From Aliikangiella sp. G2MR2-5 (GTDB lineage Bacteria; Pseudomonadota; Gammaproteobacteria; Enterobacterales; Kangiellaceae), in the NCBI RefSeq assembly GCF_015687155.1, contig NZ_JADPQF010000001.1, forward strand, positions 1,054,001 through 1,118,000: a DNA stretch of 64,000 nt, read 5' to 3'. The position numbers and the translations under genes were made by a program. Positions 53,546 to 63,357 of this stretch are shown piece by piece (within the stretch, counting starts at the first letter, position 1; each line of letters begins with the position of its first letter). Under the pieces are notes generated by a model that was not told the origin of the DNA, did not search any database, and saw only the letters and a program-made list of their open reading frames with translations.

Positions 53546-56125
53546 ATGCCAAACTGGCTACTACAGTTATATAAAGACTATGTACTTAAGCACACGTGGA
53601 TGACTGCATTGCTAGTCATGGCTGTTATCAGCGCGGTCGGATCTTACGTTGTAGACTTTCGAATGGATGCATCTGCGGATTCCCTGATTTTGGAAAACGA
53701 TCGCTCCCTGGAATTTTACCGTAAAGTTAAAAAAACATACGGAACAGATGATTATCTCTTTGTTACGTTTCAACCAAATGCGCCTTTGTTTTCCAAGGCT
53801 TCAATAAAACAGCTCAAAACTCTCAAAGATCAATTAGCGGCTTTACCCGATGTCGAAACTGTTATTTCTTTGGTAGATGCACCTATATTCGATCCCGAGA
53901 ATGTTAGTTTGACCAATATTGAAAATGATCTTTATTTTATTGGTGATGAAAATGTAGATTTGATTAAAGCAAAAGAGCATATACTCAACATCCCGCTTTA
54001 TCGCAATTTACTAATTAGTAGCGATGGTGAAACTACTGCAATTCAAGCTAATTTAAAAGGCAATAAAAACTACTTTAAACTGAATGATGAGCTTCGAAAA
54101 TTACAGTGGAAACGAATTAATAAGGAACCTTTGACTGCTTATGAAGCTCAGGCAGAAAGAAATCTTAGAGAAGAATTACGACTACTTGCTGACGAAGATG
54201 CTAAACGCAACGAACGTGTGATTAATCAAATAAGAGATATTAAAAAGGGATTCCAGAATGTTGGAACAGTCTATTTAGGTGGTATCCCTATGATTGCTCA
54301 TGACATGATTGAATATGTCAAAAGTGATCTGGTTGTATTTGGCTTAGGGGTTTTTCTTTTACTGATATTAATTCAGGCTTTTATTTTCAGGAGAATTCGC
54401 TGGATAGTTATTACACTTGGTTGCTGTATTATTACTGCAGTTATGAGTATGGGGATCCTCGGAATCTTTGATTGGCCGGTTACGGTTATCTCTTCCAACT
54501 TTGTGGCACTACTTCTTATAATAACGATGTCTCTTGTCATTCATCTGATAGTAAGGTTCCGTCAAGTTGAGCGAGAAAACATGGATGCTGACTATGACGA
54601 AAAAGTTCTATTAACAATATCATCAATGTTTACTCCTTGCGCATACACAGCACTAACGACAATTGTTGCATTTGGTTCGTTGATGGTCAGTGATATTCGC
54701 CCTGTAATTGATTTTGGAAAAATGATGATTATGGGTGTTAGTTTAGCATTTGTTGTTGCTTTCACAATGTTTCCTCTACTTATGAAGCTGAAAAAGAAGG
54801 CAGGACTCGATCGTAGAAAAGAAACCGGCTTTTTCACATTTACAAATAAACTTGCAATAGTTTCAGACCGTTGGAGATGGCAAGTAGCCTTGGTCGCTGT
54901 AGCAATGTCAGTTGCTAGTGCATGGGGAATTAGTTATCTGTCTGTAGATAATCGTTTTATCGAATATTTTAAGTCTGACACTGAAATTCATCGAGGCATG
55001 AAGGTCATTGATACGGAACTAGGCGGTACGACGCCGCTTGAAATTATAATTGAGCGTTCCGCGATTGAAGCTGATTTTGCATTTATTGAAGAGGAAAGTG
55101 AAGAGGAAGAATGGGAAGATGAGTGGGAAGGTGAAAGTGCTAGTGGTGAAGAAGAAACTCCTCGCTTATGGATGACATCGCATGGAATCAATAAGCTGCA
55201 CAAAATTCAAAATTTTCTAGATAGTCTAAGTGTCACAGGTAAAACGTTATCGCTTGCCGCCGGTTTACAAATTGTTGAACAAATTAATGACAATCAAAGG
55301 TTAAGTGATTTCGAGCTAGCATTACTGGAGAAAAAAATTCCTGCCGATTTGAGAGAGCAGGTGATGTCTCCTTTTTATGATAAGGAAAATGATGAGGTTC
55401 GTTTTCTGGTAAGAGTTAAAGAGACCGATCCTGATCTGGATAGAAATAAGCTCCTCGCCGACATTACAAAATTTTTTAAGGAAGAGTTAAAATTTAGTGA
55501 GGAAAGCTTCCATTTTACCGGTATGTTGATCTTATATAACAATATGTTGGAAAGTTTATTTAAGTCACAAATACTTACACTAGGCGTTGTTTTTGGAATT
55601 ATTCTGCTAATGTTTATAGTATTATTCCGCTCGCTTAAGCTAGCAATATTGGGAATGTTTCCAAATTTAGTCGGTGCCTGTTTCGTACTAGGACTGATGG
55701 GTTGGTCTGGGATACCCCTTGATATGATGACGATCACCATTGCAGCTATTAGTATTGGTATTGCTGTAGATAATACTATTCACTATATCCACCGATTTAA
55801 AATGGAGTATAAGCGTTTAGGTGATTACACTCAGGCTATGTATGCTTGTCACGATACCATTGCAAGAGCAATGTATTTTACATCTATAACTATTATTGCC
55901 GGATTTTCCGTATTAGTTCTATCGAACTTTATGCCATCGATTTATTTTGGATTGTTTACCAGTTTAGCAATGCTAATCGCACTGATGGCAAACCTTACCT
56001 TATTACCTGTATTGTTGTTAATCATAAAGCCGCTAAATCTAGAACAAGAAGTGTTAGATTCTATTGATAATAAGACCGAATCTGAGAGAGACTCGAATAT
56101 TAAGAAGTCTATAGCGGTTGATTAA
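53546..56125 (+). CDS. RND/MMPL family exporter
   Basis: 859 residues with the two-fold RND layout: one span, a large extracytoplasmic loop (about 40-255), five spans, a second single span (about 445-465), another loop (about 470-680) and five final spans. SSD-like sequences SLVIHLIVRFRQ and ISIGIAVDNTIHYIHRFK occur in the matching positions of both halves. The second loop carries a strongly acidic insert (about 513-540, runs of E with EWEDEWEG). The family exports lipids, hopanoids or other hydrophobic molecules. GGGAAG precedes the ATG. No accessory membrane fusion gene is adjacent. Confidence 0.9.
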   Translation: MPNWLLQLYKDYVLKHTWMTALLVMAVISAVGSYVVDFRMDASADSLILENDRSLEFYRKVKKTYGTDDYLFVTFQPNAPLFSKASIKQLKTLKDQLAALPDVETVISLVDAPIFDPENVSLTNIENDLYFIGDENVDLIKAKEHILNIPLYRNLLISSDGETTAIQANLKGNKNYFKLNDELRKLQWKRINKEPLTAYEAQAERNLREELRLLADEDAKRNERVINQIRDIKKGFQNVGTVYLGGIPMIAHDMIEYVKSDLVVFGLGVFLLLILIQAFIFRRIRWIVITLGCCIITAVMSMGILGIFDWPVTVISSNFVALLLIITMSLVIHLIVRFRQVERENMDADYDEKVLLTISSMFTPCAYTALTTIVAFGSLMVSDIRPVIDFGKMMIMGVSLAFVVAFTMFPLLMKLKKKAGLDRRKETGFFTFTNKLAIVSDRWRWQVALVAVAMSVASAWGISYLSVDNRFIEYFKSDTEIHRGMKVIDTELGGTTPLEIIIERSAIEADFAFIEEESEEEEWEDEWEGESASGEEETPRLWMTSHGINKLHKIQNFLDSLSVTGKTLSLAAGLQIVEQINDNQRLSDFELALLEKKIPADLREQVMSPFYDKENDEVRFLVRVKETDPDLDRNKLLADITKFFKEELKFSEESFHFTGMLILYNNMLESLFKSQILTLGVVFGIILLMFIVLFRSLKLAILGMFPNLVGACFVLGLMGWSGIPLDMMTITIAAISIGIAVDNTIHYIHRFKMEYKRLGDYTQAMYACHDTIARAMYFTSITIIAGFSVLVLSNFMPSIYFGLFTSLAMLIALMANLTLLPVLLLIIKPLNLEQEVLDSIDNKTESERDSNIKKSIAVD

Positions 56126-56160
56126 GTGCTCAGTATGATTATTATTAGTATTGACACATG

Positions 56161-56188
56161 AGAAAGCACTCTAACAAGAGTGCTTTCT
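56161..56188. terminator. Perfect 12-bp hairpin between convergent genes
   Basis: AGAAAGCACTCT (56161-56172), loop AACA, and AGAGTGCTTTCT (56177-56188) form a perfect stem between the MMPL gene and sufE, which converge. There is no long T-run on either strand, but the stem is strong enough to stop or protect both transcripts. Confidence 0.75.
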
Positions 56189-56271
56189 CGTATTAGTCTT
56201 GGAACAACAGGATCTCATCCAGATGACTGAGGAAAGGGGATTTTTAAGTTATAAGTTGTGTTAAAAGCAAA

Positions 56272-56676
56272 TTAGATACTGGCTTGTGCCAATGATTTGA
56301 TTTTTTCAACCATTGCTTTTAATCCATTTCCGCGAGTGGGGCTAAGGTGTTTTACCAGATCCAGTTTTGAAAAATAATCTTCGATATCGAAATTCAAAAT
56401 TTCTTCAGCGGTTTTGTTGTTATAGGCTGCCATAACGATAGCTAGTAGCCCACGTACAATATGTGCATCGCTATCTACTTCAAAGCTGAAAACTCCATTA
56501 GACAAATGTGGTTCAATCCAAACCTGGCTTTGGCAACCTGGAACCAGTCGTTCATCTGTCTTTAAATTTTCATCAATAGCAGGCAATGATTTGCCTAGGT
56601 CGATCATATATTTATAGCGATCTTCCCAGGAATCGAAAAAGGAAAGTGTATCAATTATTTCTTCAGTTGTAGTCAT
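56272..56676 (-). CDS. sufE: Cysteine desulfuration protein SufE
   Basis: 134 residues from the ATG at 56676; a TTG at 56691 is the alternative. The active cysteine C48 is in RLVPGCQSQVWIE, which accepts persulfide sulfur from SufS and passes it to SufB. It is the last gene of the suf operon, after a 130-base gap without an evident terminator. Confidence 0.94.
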   Translation of the reverse strand: MTTTEEIIDTLSFFDSWEDRYKYMIDLGKSLPAIDENLKTDERLVPGCQSQVWIEPHLSNGVFSFEVDSDAHIVRGLLAIVMAAYNNKTAEEILNFDIEDYFSKLDLVKHLSPTRGNGLKAMVEKIKSLAQASI

Positions 56677-56806
56677 AATAATAAAATGCAAATGGTTAGA
56701 TGAGATGATGGTATCAGTCGTAGGAAACTAATTTGAACGAATAATGCGATAAAATTGAAGAATATTCAACCTGATAGTGATTACCGCCAGTGTCGTCAGT
56801 TCTTGA

Positions 56807-57340
56807 CTAGAAAAACAACCCAGTTTCTAGCTTGGCTTCGTCACTCATCATATCTCGTGTCCAGGGAGGATCAAATACCAGGTCAACTTCAACTGAAGAC
56901 ACATTCGGGACTTTACCAACACGATATTTAATGTCACTTACTAAAACAGGTCCCATTCCGCAAGCAGGTGCCGTTAGCGTCATGGTAATTTTAACCGAGA
57001 AGTCATCCTGATTAATATCAACTCCGTAAATGAGGCCAAGATCAACCAGATTAACAGGTATTTCTGGATCATAAATACTTTTTAAAGCTTTCCAAACCTG
57101 GTCCTCAAGAATCAATCCTTCTTCACTTCTGCTAAACTCAAGAACTTCAGCCTTCAAGCCGAGAGCGGCTGCATCTGTCCCGTCAACTCGAGCCATATTA
57201 CCGTTGACTACAACTGTATAGTTTCCACCTAGAGACTGGGTAATGGTTACAAAAGTATCTTTTGGTATCGTTATCCGTGTTCCGACAGGAACAAGACGAG
57301 CAGGGCAGTCAGTTAATGCCACGACCATCTTTTTTTGCAT
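56807..57340 (-). CDS. sufT: Fe-S cluster assembly factor SufT
   Basis: 177 residues: a variable N-terminal domain (1-80) and a DUF59/MIP18 domain (about 82-165) with DPEIPVNLVDLGLIYGV and the cysteine-containing LTAPACGMGP. SufT helps mature 4Fe-4S proteins. Its ATG overlaps the sufA stop by one base, which ties it to the suf operon. Confidence 0.93.
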   Translation of the reverse strand: MQKKMVVALTDCPARLVPVGTRITIPKDTFVTITQSLGGNYTVVVNGNMARVDGTDAAALGLKAEVLEFSRSEEGLILEDQVWKALKSIYDPEIPVNLVDLGLIYGVDINQDDFSVKITMTLTAPACGMGPVLVSDIKYRVGKVPNVSSVEVDLVFDPPWTRDMMSDEAKLETGLFF

Positions 57341-57705
57341 TACTGCTTCTCCACCGCAAAGCTTTCACCACAACCGCATAAAGCAGTGGCATTAGGATTG
57401 TTAAAGTCTAGTCGAAAATTAACGCCTTCCTGAACGTAATCTACCTGAGTTCCCTGAATTAGAGGAAGAGCCTCAGGAGAAATATAAAGCTTCAGGCTAT
57501 CATTTAAGTGAAAGCATAAGTCAGTAGGGCTGACTTCAAAGGCAAGCTCAAGCAGGTATTTGAAGCCTGAACATCCACTTTCCTTCACGTTGAATTGAAT
57601 ACCGGCCGCTTCCTTACTTTCGACTTGCGCGCTTAAATGTTTAATCGCTTTCTCAGTAAATGAAACAGGATTAACATTTTGGGGATTAAAAGTTGTAACC
57701 GTCAT
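57340..57705 (-). CDS. sufA: A-type Fe-S carrier SufA
   Basis: 121 residues of the HesB/IscA family with three conserved cysteines, C45 in SGCSGFKY and C110-G-C112 near the C-terminus. It accepts clusters from SufBCD and delivers them to apoproteins. The position after sufS within the suf operon makes SufA more apt than IscA. Confidence 0.92.
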   Translation of the reverse strand: MTVTTFNPQNVNPVSFTEKAIKHLSAQVESKEAAGIQFNVKESGCSGFKYLLELAFEVSPTDLCFHLNDSLKLYISPEALPLIQGTQVDYVQEGVNFRLDFNNPNATALCGCGESFAVEKQ

Positions 57706-57745
57706 AAAATACTCTAAATTCTTCCACTTACTAGTTGGACCTTGT

Positions 57746-58969
57746 TTAAACTAAAAAAGTTTTGGCTTTTTCCAGTCCTTCGAATAATAAATCAATTTCT
57801 TCTTTAGTGTTGTAGAAACTAAAGGACGCTCGGATAGTACCTGATAGCCCAAGCGCTTGCATGAGTGGCATGGCACAATGATGTCCAGTCCTTACCGCGA
57901 TACCCTGTTGATCAAGTATCATACCAATATCTTGAGAATGCATGCCTTCCATTATAAAACTTAATACAGATGTTTTATTACAATCGCTTCCAATGATTTT
58001 TAGTTCAGGAATGCTTTTTGCTTTTTCTGTGGCATACTCAATCAACTCTTTTTCATAATTGGCGAGTTCACTACGGTCAAACTGATTGAGATAATCGATT
58101 GCAGCGCCCAACGCAATAGAACCTTCAATGTTTGGTGTTCCTGCTTCAAACTTGTAGGGTAGTTGGTTAAATGTCGTGCCATCGAAACTTACTTTTTCAA
58201 TCATTTCTCCACCACCATGCCATGGAGGCATAGAGTCGAGTAATTCCTTCTTTCCATATAAGACACCAATTCCAGTCGGAGCAAACATTTTATGTCCGGA
58301 GAAAGCATAGAAGTCACAGTCTAAGCGTTGAACATCTATCTTCAGATGGGGAGCCGCTTGAGCTCCATCAACGAGAACTCTGGCATTATTTTCATGTGCT
58401 ACCTGAATGATTTCTTCTACTGGATTAATAACGCCAAGAGCGTTAGAAATATGCCCTATAGCAACAAGCTTTGTTTTGGACGAAATCAAAGATTTAAAGT
58501 GAGCAAGATCTAGTTCACCGTTAGGTTTTACCGTAATAGGCAAAAGTTTGGCGTTTTTACGTTGGCACAGTAGCTGCCAGGGAACAATATTTGAGTGGTG
58601 CTCAAGAGTTGATACGATGATCTCATCATTTTCAAATATGTTTTTCTCACCCCAGGTTTGAGCAACCAGGTTGATCGACTCTGTAGTACCGCGAGTCCAG
58701 ATAATCTCTTCTCTATGTTTCGCGCTGATAAAGTGTTGGACTTTTTGTCTGGCATTCTCAAATAGTTCGGTCGCTTTATCACTTAGAGCGTGTGCTCCTC
58801 GATGGACATTTGAATTGACATGTTCGTAGTAATTATCAATAGCATCAATAACCATTCGTGGTTTCTGAGAGGTCGCACCATTGTCGAAATATACTAAGGG
58901 CTTTCCGTGTACAATTTCATCCAGAATTGGGAATTCAGATCTAATTTTTTTGATATCTAGTTCGCGCAT
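57746..58969 (-). CDS. sufS: Cysteine desulfurase SufS
   Basis: 407 residues, a class V aminotransferase-fold enzyme that binds pyridoxal phosphate on K227 (FSGHKMFAPTG) and carries the catalytic C365 in GHHCAMPLM, the group II desulfurase signature. It removes sulfur from cysteine and passes it to SufE. It lies 118 bases after sufD, a gap that includes a tandem duplication. Confidence 0.97.
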   Translation of the reverse strand: MRELDIKKIRSEFPILDEIVHGKPLVYFDNGATSQKPRMVIDAIDNYYEHVNSNVHRGAHALSDKATELFENARQKVQHFISAKHREEIIWTRGTTESINLVAQTWGEKNIFENDEIIVSTLEHHSNIVPWQLLCQRKNAKLLPITVKPNGELDLAHFKSLISSKTKLVAIGHISNALGVINPVEEIIQVAHENNARVLVDGAQAAPHLKIDVQRLDCDFYAFSGHKMFAPTGIGVLYGKKELLDSMPPWHGGGEMIEKVSFDGTTFNQLPYKFEAGTPNIEGSIALGAAIDYLNQFDRSELANYEKELIEYATEKAKSIPELKIIGSDCNKTSVLSFIMEGMHSQDIGMILDQQGIAVRTGHHCAMPLMQALGLSGTIRASFSFYNTKEEIDLLFEGLEKAKTFLV

Positions 58970-59031
58970 TTTAATCAGGACCTGATATTAGTAATTTCTT
59001 AAACGACAGTTATCTGTCTTAATCTATTGTT

Positions 59032-59069
59032 CAAAAGTTCTATGACAGTTCACAAGTACTATGCCAGTT
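59032..59069. repeat. 19-bp tandem duplication between sufD and sufS
   Basis: CAAAAGTTCTATGACAGTT (59032-59050) is followed by a copy with three changes (59051-59069) and a decayed third copy. It enlarges an otherwise tight operon gap. Confidence 0.85.
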
Positions 59070-59087
59070 CGAAATCTCTATCTCTCA

Positions 59088-60380
59088 TCAGTCGATATGT
59101 GACATATAGTCATCGAGCAATGAAACCAGGTGTTTCCTGACGGCATCTTGCTTAACCTTATTGACTAGTTCCTGGATAAAAGCAATGCTTAACATCTTAC
59201 GAGCACGCTTTTTATTAATTCCACGAGTCTGAAGGTAATATACTGACTTATCATCCAGCTGAGCGACTGTTGCACCGTGGGCACACTTTACGTCATCTGC
59301 GTAAATTTCTAACTCGGGTTTAGTATTAACTTCAGCCTGATTAGTTAACAATAAGTTTTTGTTATTTAGAAATGCATCAGATTTTTGGGCATCTTTGAAA
59401 ATATGAATCTTACCGTTAAAAACAGCACTGGACTTGTCAGCAATAATACCTCTAAAAATTTCATTGCTGGTGCAGTGGGGGACCTGGTGCTCGATATTTG
59501 AATGGTAGTCGATGCGCTGCTCATTTGCAGGTAAATAGATACCATTTAATTCAACATGGGCGTTGTTCCCCTGGTGCAGAATATCAATGTCAGTACGGTT
59601 AAGCTTACTCCCCAAGCCCAGATAAAAGCTATCGAATACAGCGTCTTTTTCTAATGTGGCTTTTACTTGACCAACCTGGTGTGCTGAATCTTTTTCGACA
59701 TTCAGTCTATAGTGTTTTACATGGCTATTTTCTGACAGCTGAAAAAAAGACTGCTGTAAAGACAAAGTAATAGCGTTTGTTAGTTCACTTTCAAACTGTT
59801 CAAGGATACTAAGTTCACTACTTCGTCCGACCATTACAAAAATCTGACTGCTGGCAATCGCATTATTTTGCAGATCACTTGTAAGGTGCTTTATATAGAT
59901 CATTTGATTTAATTGAACATTGTCTAATGTTTCAATTACTATGATGTTATCACACAACGCCTGATTCAGATTTAGAAGCATATTCTTTTCATTGACCTGA
60001 TTCATTTTGGCAAGCAGACTGATCTTGTCAGCTGAACACTCTTGCAGTTTGCGTATGCGTAATCCCTGAGGGAGATCTAGCGCTGCCAAATCATTGGCTA
60101 GAACGCCATTATTGAAATGCAGCTCGATGGCATCTTCGATAGCAATTGCAGGATAGCTAGTTGGCATTGGCCTGGTTTGTGTAGCAAGTTCAAACTCTCC
60201 TTCTTTCAGGAAAGTCATGTCATTATACTTCCAGTGCTCAACTTTTCGGCTTGGTAGGCTTGCTTGTTTAAACGCGTCCAAAGAGTCATTTCGTTGTTGG
60301 TATAACTCTTTGATATCACTAAGTTCGCTCGAGTTTAAACTAAGCTGCTCTCGGTTTTGTAGATCAATTTGATAATTCAT
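59088..60380 (-). CDS. sufD: Fe-S assembly scaffold subunit SufD
   Basis: 430 residues of the SufB/SufD family with a divergent N-terminal half and the conserved C-terminal beta-helix core (IKHLTSDLQ, HVELNGIYLP, VFNGKIHI, KCAHGATVAQLD). It forms SufBC2D with SufB and SufC. It follows sufC by 11 bases. Confidence 0.95.
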   Translation of the reverse strand: MNYQIDLQNREQLSLNSSELSDIKELYQQRNDSLDAFKQASLPSRKVEHWKYNDMTFLKEGEFELATQTRPMPTSYPAIAIEDAIELHFNNGVLANDLAALDLPQGLRIRKLQECSADKISLLAKMNQVNEKNMLLNLNQALCDNIIVIETLDNVQLNQMIYIKHLTSDLQNNAIASSQIFVMVGRSSELSILEQFESELTNAITLSLQQSFFQLSENSHVKHYRLNVEKDSAHQVGQVKATLEKDAVFDSFYLGLGSKLNRTDIDILHQGNNAHVELNGIYLPANEQRIDYHSNIEHQVPHCTSNEIFRGIIADKSSAVFNGKIHIFKDAQKSDAFLNNKNLLLTNQAEVNTKPELEIYADDVKCAHGATVAQLDDKSVYYLQTRGINKKRARKMLSIAFIQELVNKVKQDAVRKHLVSLLDDYMSHID

Positions 60381-60391
60381 TTTTTGCTCGC

Positions 60392-61135
60392 CTACAGCTT
60401 GTCTATCCAGCTATATCCTTTTTCTTCGAGCTCAAGTGCAAGCTCCTTCCCACCTGATTTAATAATTTTACCGTTCGATAAAACGTGAACGTAATCAGGA
60501 ACGATATAGTCGAGTAGTCGCTGGTAATGAGTTACGACGATAAAAGAACGATTTCCGTCGCGACACGCATTAACGCCATCTGCTACAACTTGAAGAGCAT
60601 CGATGTCTAGACCTGAATCTGTTTCATCCAAAATACACAGCTTGGGTTCGAGAAGCATCATTTGCATGATCTCGTTTCGCTTTTTCTCTCCGCCAGAGAA
60701 GCCTTCATTTACTCCGCGCTTGAGAAAGTTTTGATCCAGGTTCACTTGTTGGCACTTTTCTCTGGCTAGCTTCATGAAGCTAACTGCATCTAAAGGCTCT
60801 TTTCCCTGATACTCTCTGGTCGCATCAATGCTGGCTTTAAGAAACTCCATATTACTAACGCCAGGAATTTCAACTGGATACTGAAATGCCAGAAATAGTC
60901 CTTCTTTTGCTCTTTCATCAGCTTCAAGCTCGAGGATATTTTTTCCTTCAAACTCAATTTCACCATCGGTCACTTCGTATCCTTCTCGGCCAGACAGGAC
61001 ATATCCAAAAGTACTTTTACCAGACCCATTTGGACCCATAATTGCGTGAACTTCACCCGGCTTTATTTCCAGACTAAGTCCTTTAAGAATATCTTTGTCT
61101 TCTACTTTTGCATGAAGATTATTAATTTTAAGCAT
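60392..61135 (-). CDS. sufC: Fe-S assembly ATPase SufC
   Basis: 247 residues, an ABC-type ATPase with Walker A GPNGSGKST (about 34-42), signature FSGGEKKR, and Walker B LCILDETDSGLD. It drives conformational change in the SufBCD scaffold and is not a transporter subunit. 49 bases after sufB. Confidence 0.97.
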   Translation of the reverse strand: MLKINNLHAKVEDKDILKGLSLEIKPGEVHAIMGPNGSGKSTFGYVLSGREGYEVTDGEIEFEGKNILELEADERAKEGLFLAFQYPVEIPGVSNMEFLKASIDATREYQGKEPLDAVSFMKLAREKCQQVNLDQNFLKRGVNEGFSGGEKKRNEIMQMMLLEPKLCILDETDSGLDIDALQVVADGVNACRDGNRSFIVVTHYQRLLDYIVPDYVHVLSNGKIIKSGGKELALELEEKGYSWIDKL

Positions 61136-61184
61136 CGAGATTCTCGTATATAGAAAAATTATAAGTTATATATTGCAGGTGATA

Positions 61185-62621
61185 TTAGCCAACTGAACCT
61201 TCAAGGCTAACTTCCAGTAATTTGCCTGCTTCTACAGCAAATTCCATGGGAAGTTCTTTGAAGACTTCTTTACAGAAACCATTAACAATCATTGAAACAG
61301 CCTTTTCTGTATCAATGCCTCTTTGTTGACATAAGAACAGTTGATCATCACTCACTTTGGAAGTCGTCGCTTCGTGTTCAACAATTGCATTAGGATGTTT
61401 ACTTTCAATATATGGGAAGGTGTGAGCTCCGCATTGATCACCGATTAGCAGCGAATCACATTGCGTATAGTTTCTAGCTCCATCAGCGCGGGGACTCATT
61501 CTAACCAGGCCTCGGTAGGCATTCTGACTTTTTCCGGCTGAAATACCTTTGGAAATAATGGTTGATTTAGTGTTTTTACCCAGGTGAATCATCTTTGTTC
61601 CAGTATCGGCCTGCTGGTAATTTCTAGTGAGAGCAACCGAATAGAACTCTCCTACACTGTTATTACCTCTGAGCACTACTGACGGGTATTTCCAGGTTAT
61701 GGCTGAGCCGGTTTCGACTTGAGTCCATGAAATCTTAGCGTTGTCGTGACAAATACCACGTTTAGTAACAAAGTTATAAATACCCCCTTTGCCATTTTCG
61801 TCTCCAGGGTACCAGTTTTGAACGGTAGAATATTTAATATTCGCTTTATCTAGAGCGACTAGTTCGACAACTGCTGCATGAAGTTGATTTTCGTCTCGCA
61901 TCGGGGCTGTACAACCTTCCAGATAACTAACGTGACTGCCTTCATCAGCGATAATCAAAGTTCGCTCAAATTGTCCCGTTTTAGCTTCATTTATTCGGAA
62001 GTAAGTTGAAAGCTCCATCGGGCAACGAACACCTTTTGGAATGTATACAAATGAACCATCGCTAAACACAGCTGAATTAAGTGCCGCGAAATAGTTGTCT
62101 TTTTGTGGGACAACACTTCCTAAATACTTTTGAATTAGCTCAGGATACTGGTGAACAGCTTCAGAAATAGGGCAGAAGATAACACCTGCTTCAGCTAGTT
62201 TTTCTTTAAATGTAGTAGCGACCGAAACCGAGTCGAAAACGACATCTACAGCAACCCCGGCAAGTACTTCTTGCTCGTGCAGTGGTATTCCTAACTTGTT
62301 GTAGGTTTCTATTAACTCAGGGTCAACCTCGTCCAAACTTTTAGGTGCATCATTAATGCTTTTGGGCGCAGAGTAGAAAGACACTTCGTTTAGGTCTATT
62401 TTTGGGTAGTTCAGATGTGCCCATTCAGGTTCTTCCATTTCGACAAATTGACGGTAAGCTTTTAAACGCCAATCAAGTAACCATTCAGGTTCATTCTTTT
62501 TAGCCGAAATAAAACGAATGACTTCTTCGTTCAATCCAGGAGGTAGTGTTTCAGACTCAATATCTGTTACAAATCCAGCTTCGTATTCGGTCTTTACATA
62601 CTGGTCAATAACTTCTGACAT
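61185..62621 (-). CDS. sufB: Fe-S assembly scaffold subunit SufB
   Basis: 478 residues of full SufB type. The beta-helix core contains [33 protein letters not shown], the [16 protein letters not shown] segment and the conserved histidine/glutamate end [23 protein letters not shown]. SufB is the main site of cluster assembly. It is the first enzyme gene of the operon, 32 bases after iscR. Confidence 0.97.
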   Translation of the reverse strand: MSEVIDQYVKTEYEAGFVTDIESETLPPGLNEEVIRFISAKKNEPEWLLDWRLKAYRQFVEMEEPEWAHLNYPKIDLNEVSFYSAPKSINDAPKSLDEVDPELIETYNKLGIPLHEQEVLAGVAVDVVFDSVSVATTFKEKLAEAGVIFCPISEAVHQYPELIQKYLGSVVPQKDNYFAALNSAVFSDGSFVYIPKGVRCPMELSTYFRINEAKTGQFERTLIIADEGSHVSYLEGCTAPMRDENQLHAAVVELVALDKANIKYSTVQNWYPGDENGKGGIYNFVTKRGICHDNAKISWTQVETGSAITWKYPSVVLRGNNSVGEFYSVALTRNYQQADTGTKMIHLGKNTKSTIISKGISAGKSQNAYRGLVRMSPRADGARNYTQCDSLLIGDQCGAHTFPYIESKHPNAIVEHEATTSKVSDDQLFLCQQRGIDTEKAVSMIVNGFCKEVFKELPMEFAVEAGKLLEVSLEGSVG

Positions 62622-62653
62622 TAATTCGTTTCTCTCGTTTTATGGCAAATGAG

Positions 62654-63130
62654 TTAATTAACGGTTTTTAACTCGATTTCCTGTCTATGGGTGCTGTTAT
62701 CTGATTCTTCTCTGACTTGAGCTTGTCTTTGGTTTTGTCTGATTAGCTCACCCAGAGTAATATTATCTAGAAAAGAGTTAATTCTATCGCTCAAATCAAC
62801 CCACAAATTATGGGTAAGGCATTGTTTTCCGTCATGACAGTTGGCCCGTCCTTCACAACGAGAAACATCAATTGACTCGTTCACAGCATTAATAATGTTC
62901 GCTACGCTAATATCATCACTGGAGCCGTTAAGCTGGTATCCGCCGCCAGGACCGCGGATACTTTTCACTAGTTCTTCTCTACGTAATTTGGAAAAAAGCT
63001 GTTCCAGGTACGAGAGAGAAATTGCTTGTCTCTCGGATATATCGTTTAAATTTACTGGGTGATTAAGGCCATTAATAGCCAAATCCAGCATTGCTGTTAC
63101 CGCGTACCTTCCTTTTGTTGTAAGTCGCAT
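62654..63130 (-). CDS. iscR: Rrf2 family Fe-S sensing regulator IscR
   Basis: 158 residues: an Rrf2 winged helix (about 1-80, with [21 protein letters not shown] and GPGGGYQL) followed by C92, C98, C104 and H107, the four ligands of the 2Fe-2S cluster at the same numbers as in E. coli IscR. The holo form represses this promoter when clusters are plentiful. It heads the suf operon here and AAGAGG precedes its ATG. Confidence 0.96.
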   Translation of the reverse strand: MRLTTKGRYAVTAMLDLAINGLNHPVNLNDISERQAISLSYLEQLFSKLRREELVKSIRGPGGGYQLNGSSDDISVANIINAVNESIDVSRCEGRANCHDGKQCLTHNLWVDLSDRINSFLDNITLGELIRQNQRQAQVREESDNSTHRQEIELKTVN

Positions 63131-63191
63131 AGATTACCTCTTAAACAGAGTCGTTAGACTCGATTATGGGCTTTCATTTGAAGCCGGTCAT

Positions 63192-63225
63192 ATTGTCTAA
63201 TAACCTACTATTTTGGTCAAGTAAT
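63192..63225 (-). promoter_or_regulatory. IscR type-1 site and promoter of the iscR-suf operon
   Basis: On the minus strand TTGACC (63215-63220) and GACAAT (63192-63197) are 17 bases apart. The -35 element lies in TTACTTGACCAAAATAGTAG plus GTTAT (63200-63225), which matches the known IscR type-1 pattern TTGACC-A/T-rich-GG-TAT as I recall it. Holo-IscR binding here would block the polymerase, giving feedback control of Fe-S synthesis. Confidence 0.75.
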
Positions 63226-63229
63226 CATC

Positions 63230-63243
63230 TTGATCTTGATCAG
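63230..63243. promoter_or_regulatory. FNR-like box upstream of the iscR promoter
   Basis: TTGATCTTGATCAG differs from TTGAT-N4-ATCAA only at the last base. Its centre is about 51 bases upstream of the predicted iscR transcription start, a usable but not ideal spacing for activation. Confidence 0.45.
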
Positions 63244-63263
63244 CATATTACGCTTTTAGTGCA

Positions 63264-63290
63264 CTACTATAGGTTTTTTCTATACAGTAG
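63264..63290. repeat. Hairpin between suhB and iscR
   Basis: CTACTATAG (63264-63272) and CTATACAGTAG (63280-63290) pair with one short bulge across a seven-base T-rich loop. It may help end suhB transcription on the minus strand; support is modest. Confidence 0.35.
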
Positions 63291-63357
63291 CCCGGTATAG
63301 TTCAATATGACGGCTTTAGGGCCAAAAGGGGCCCCAGCTTAATACCTTGGGTATTGC

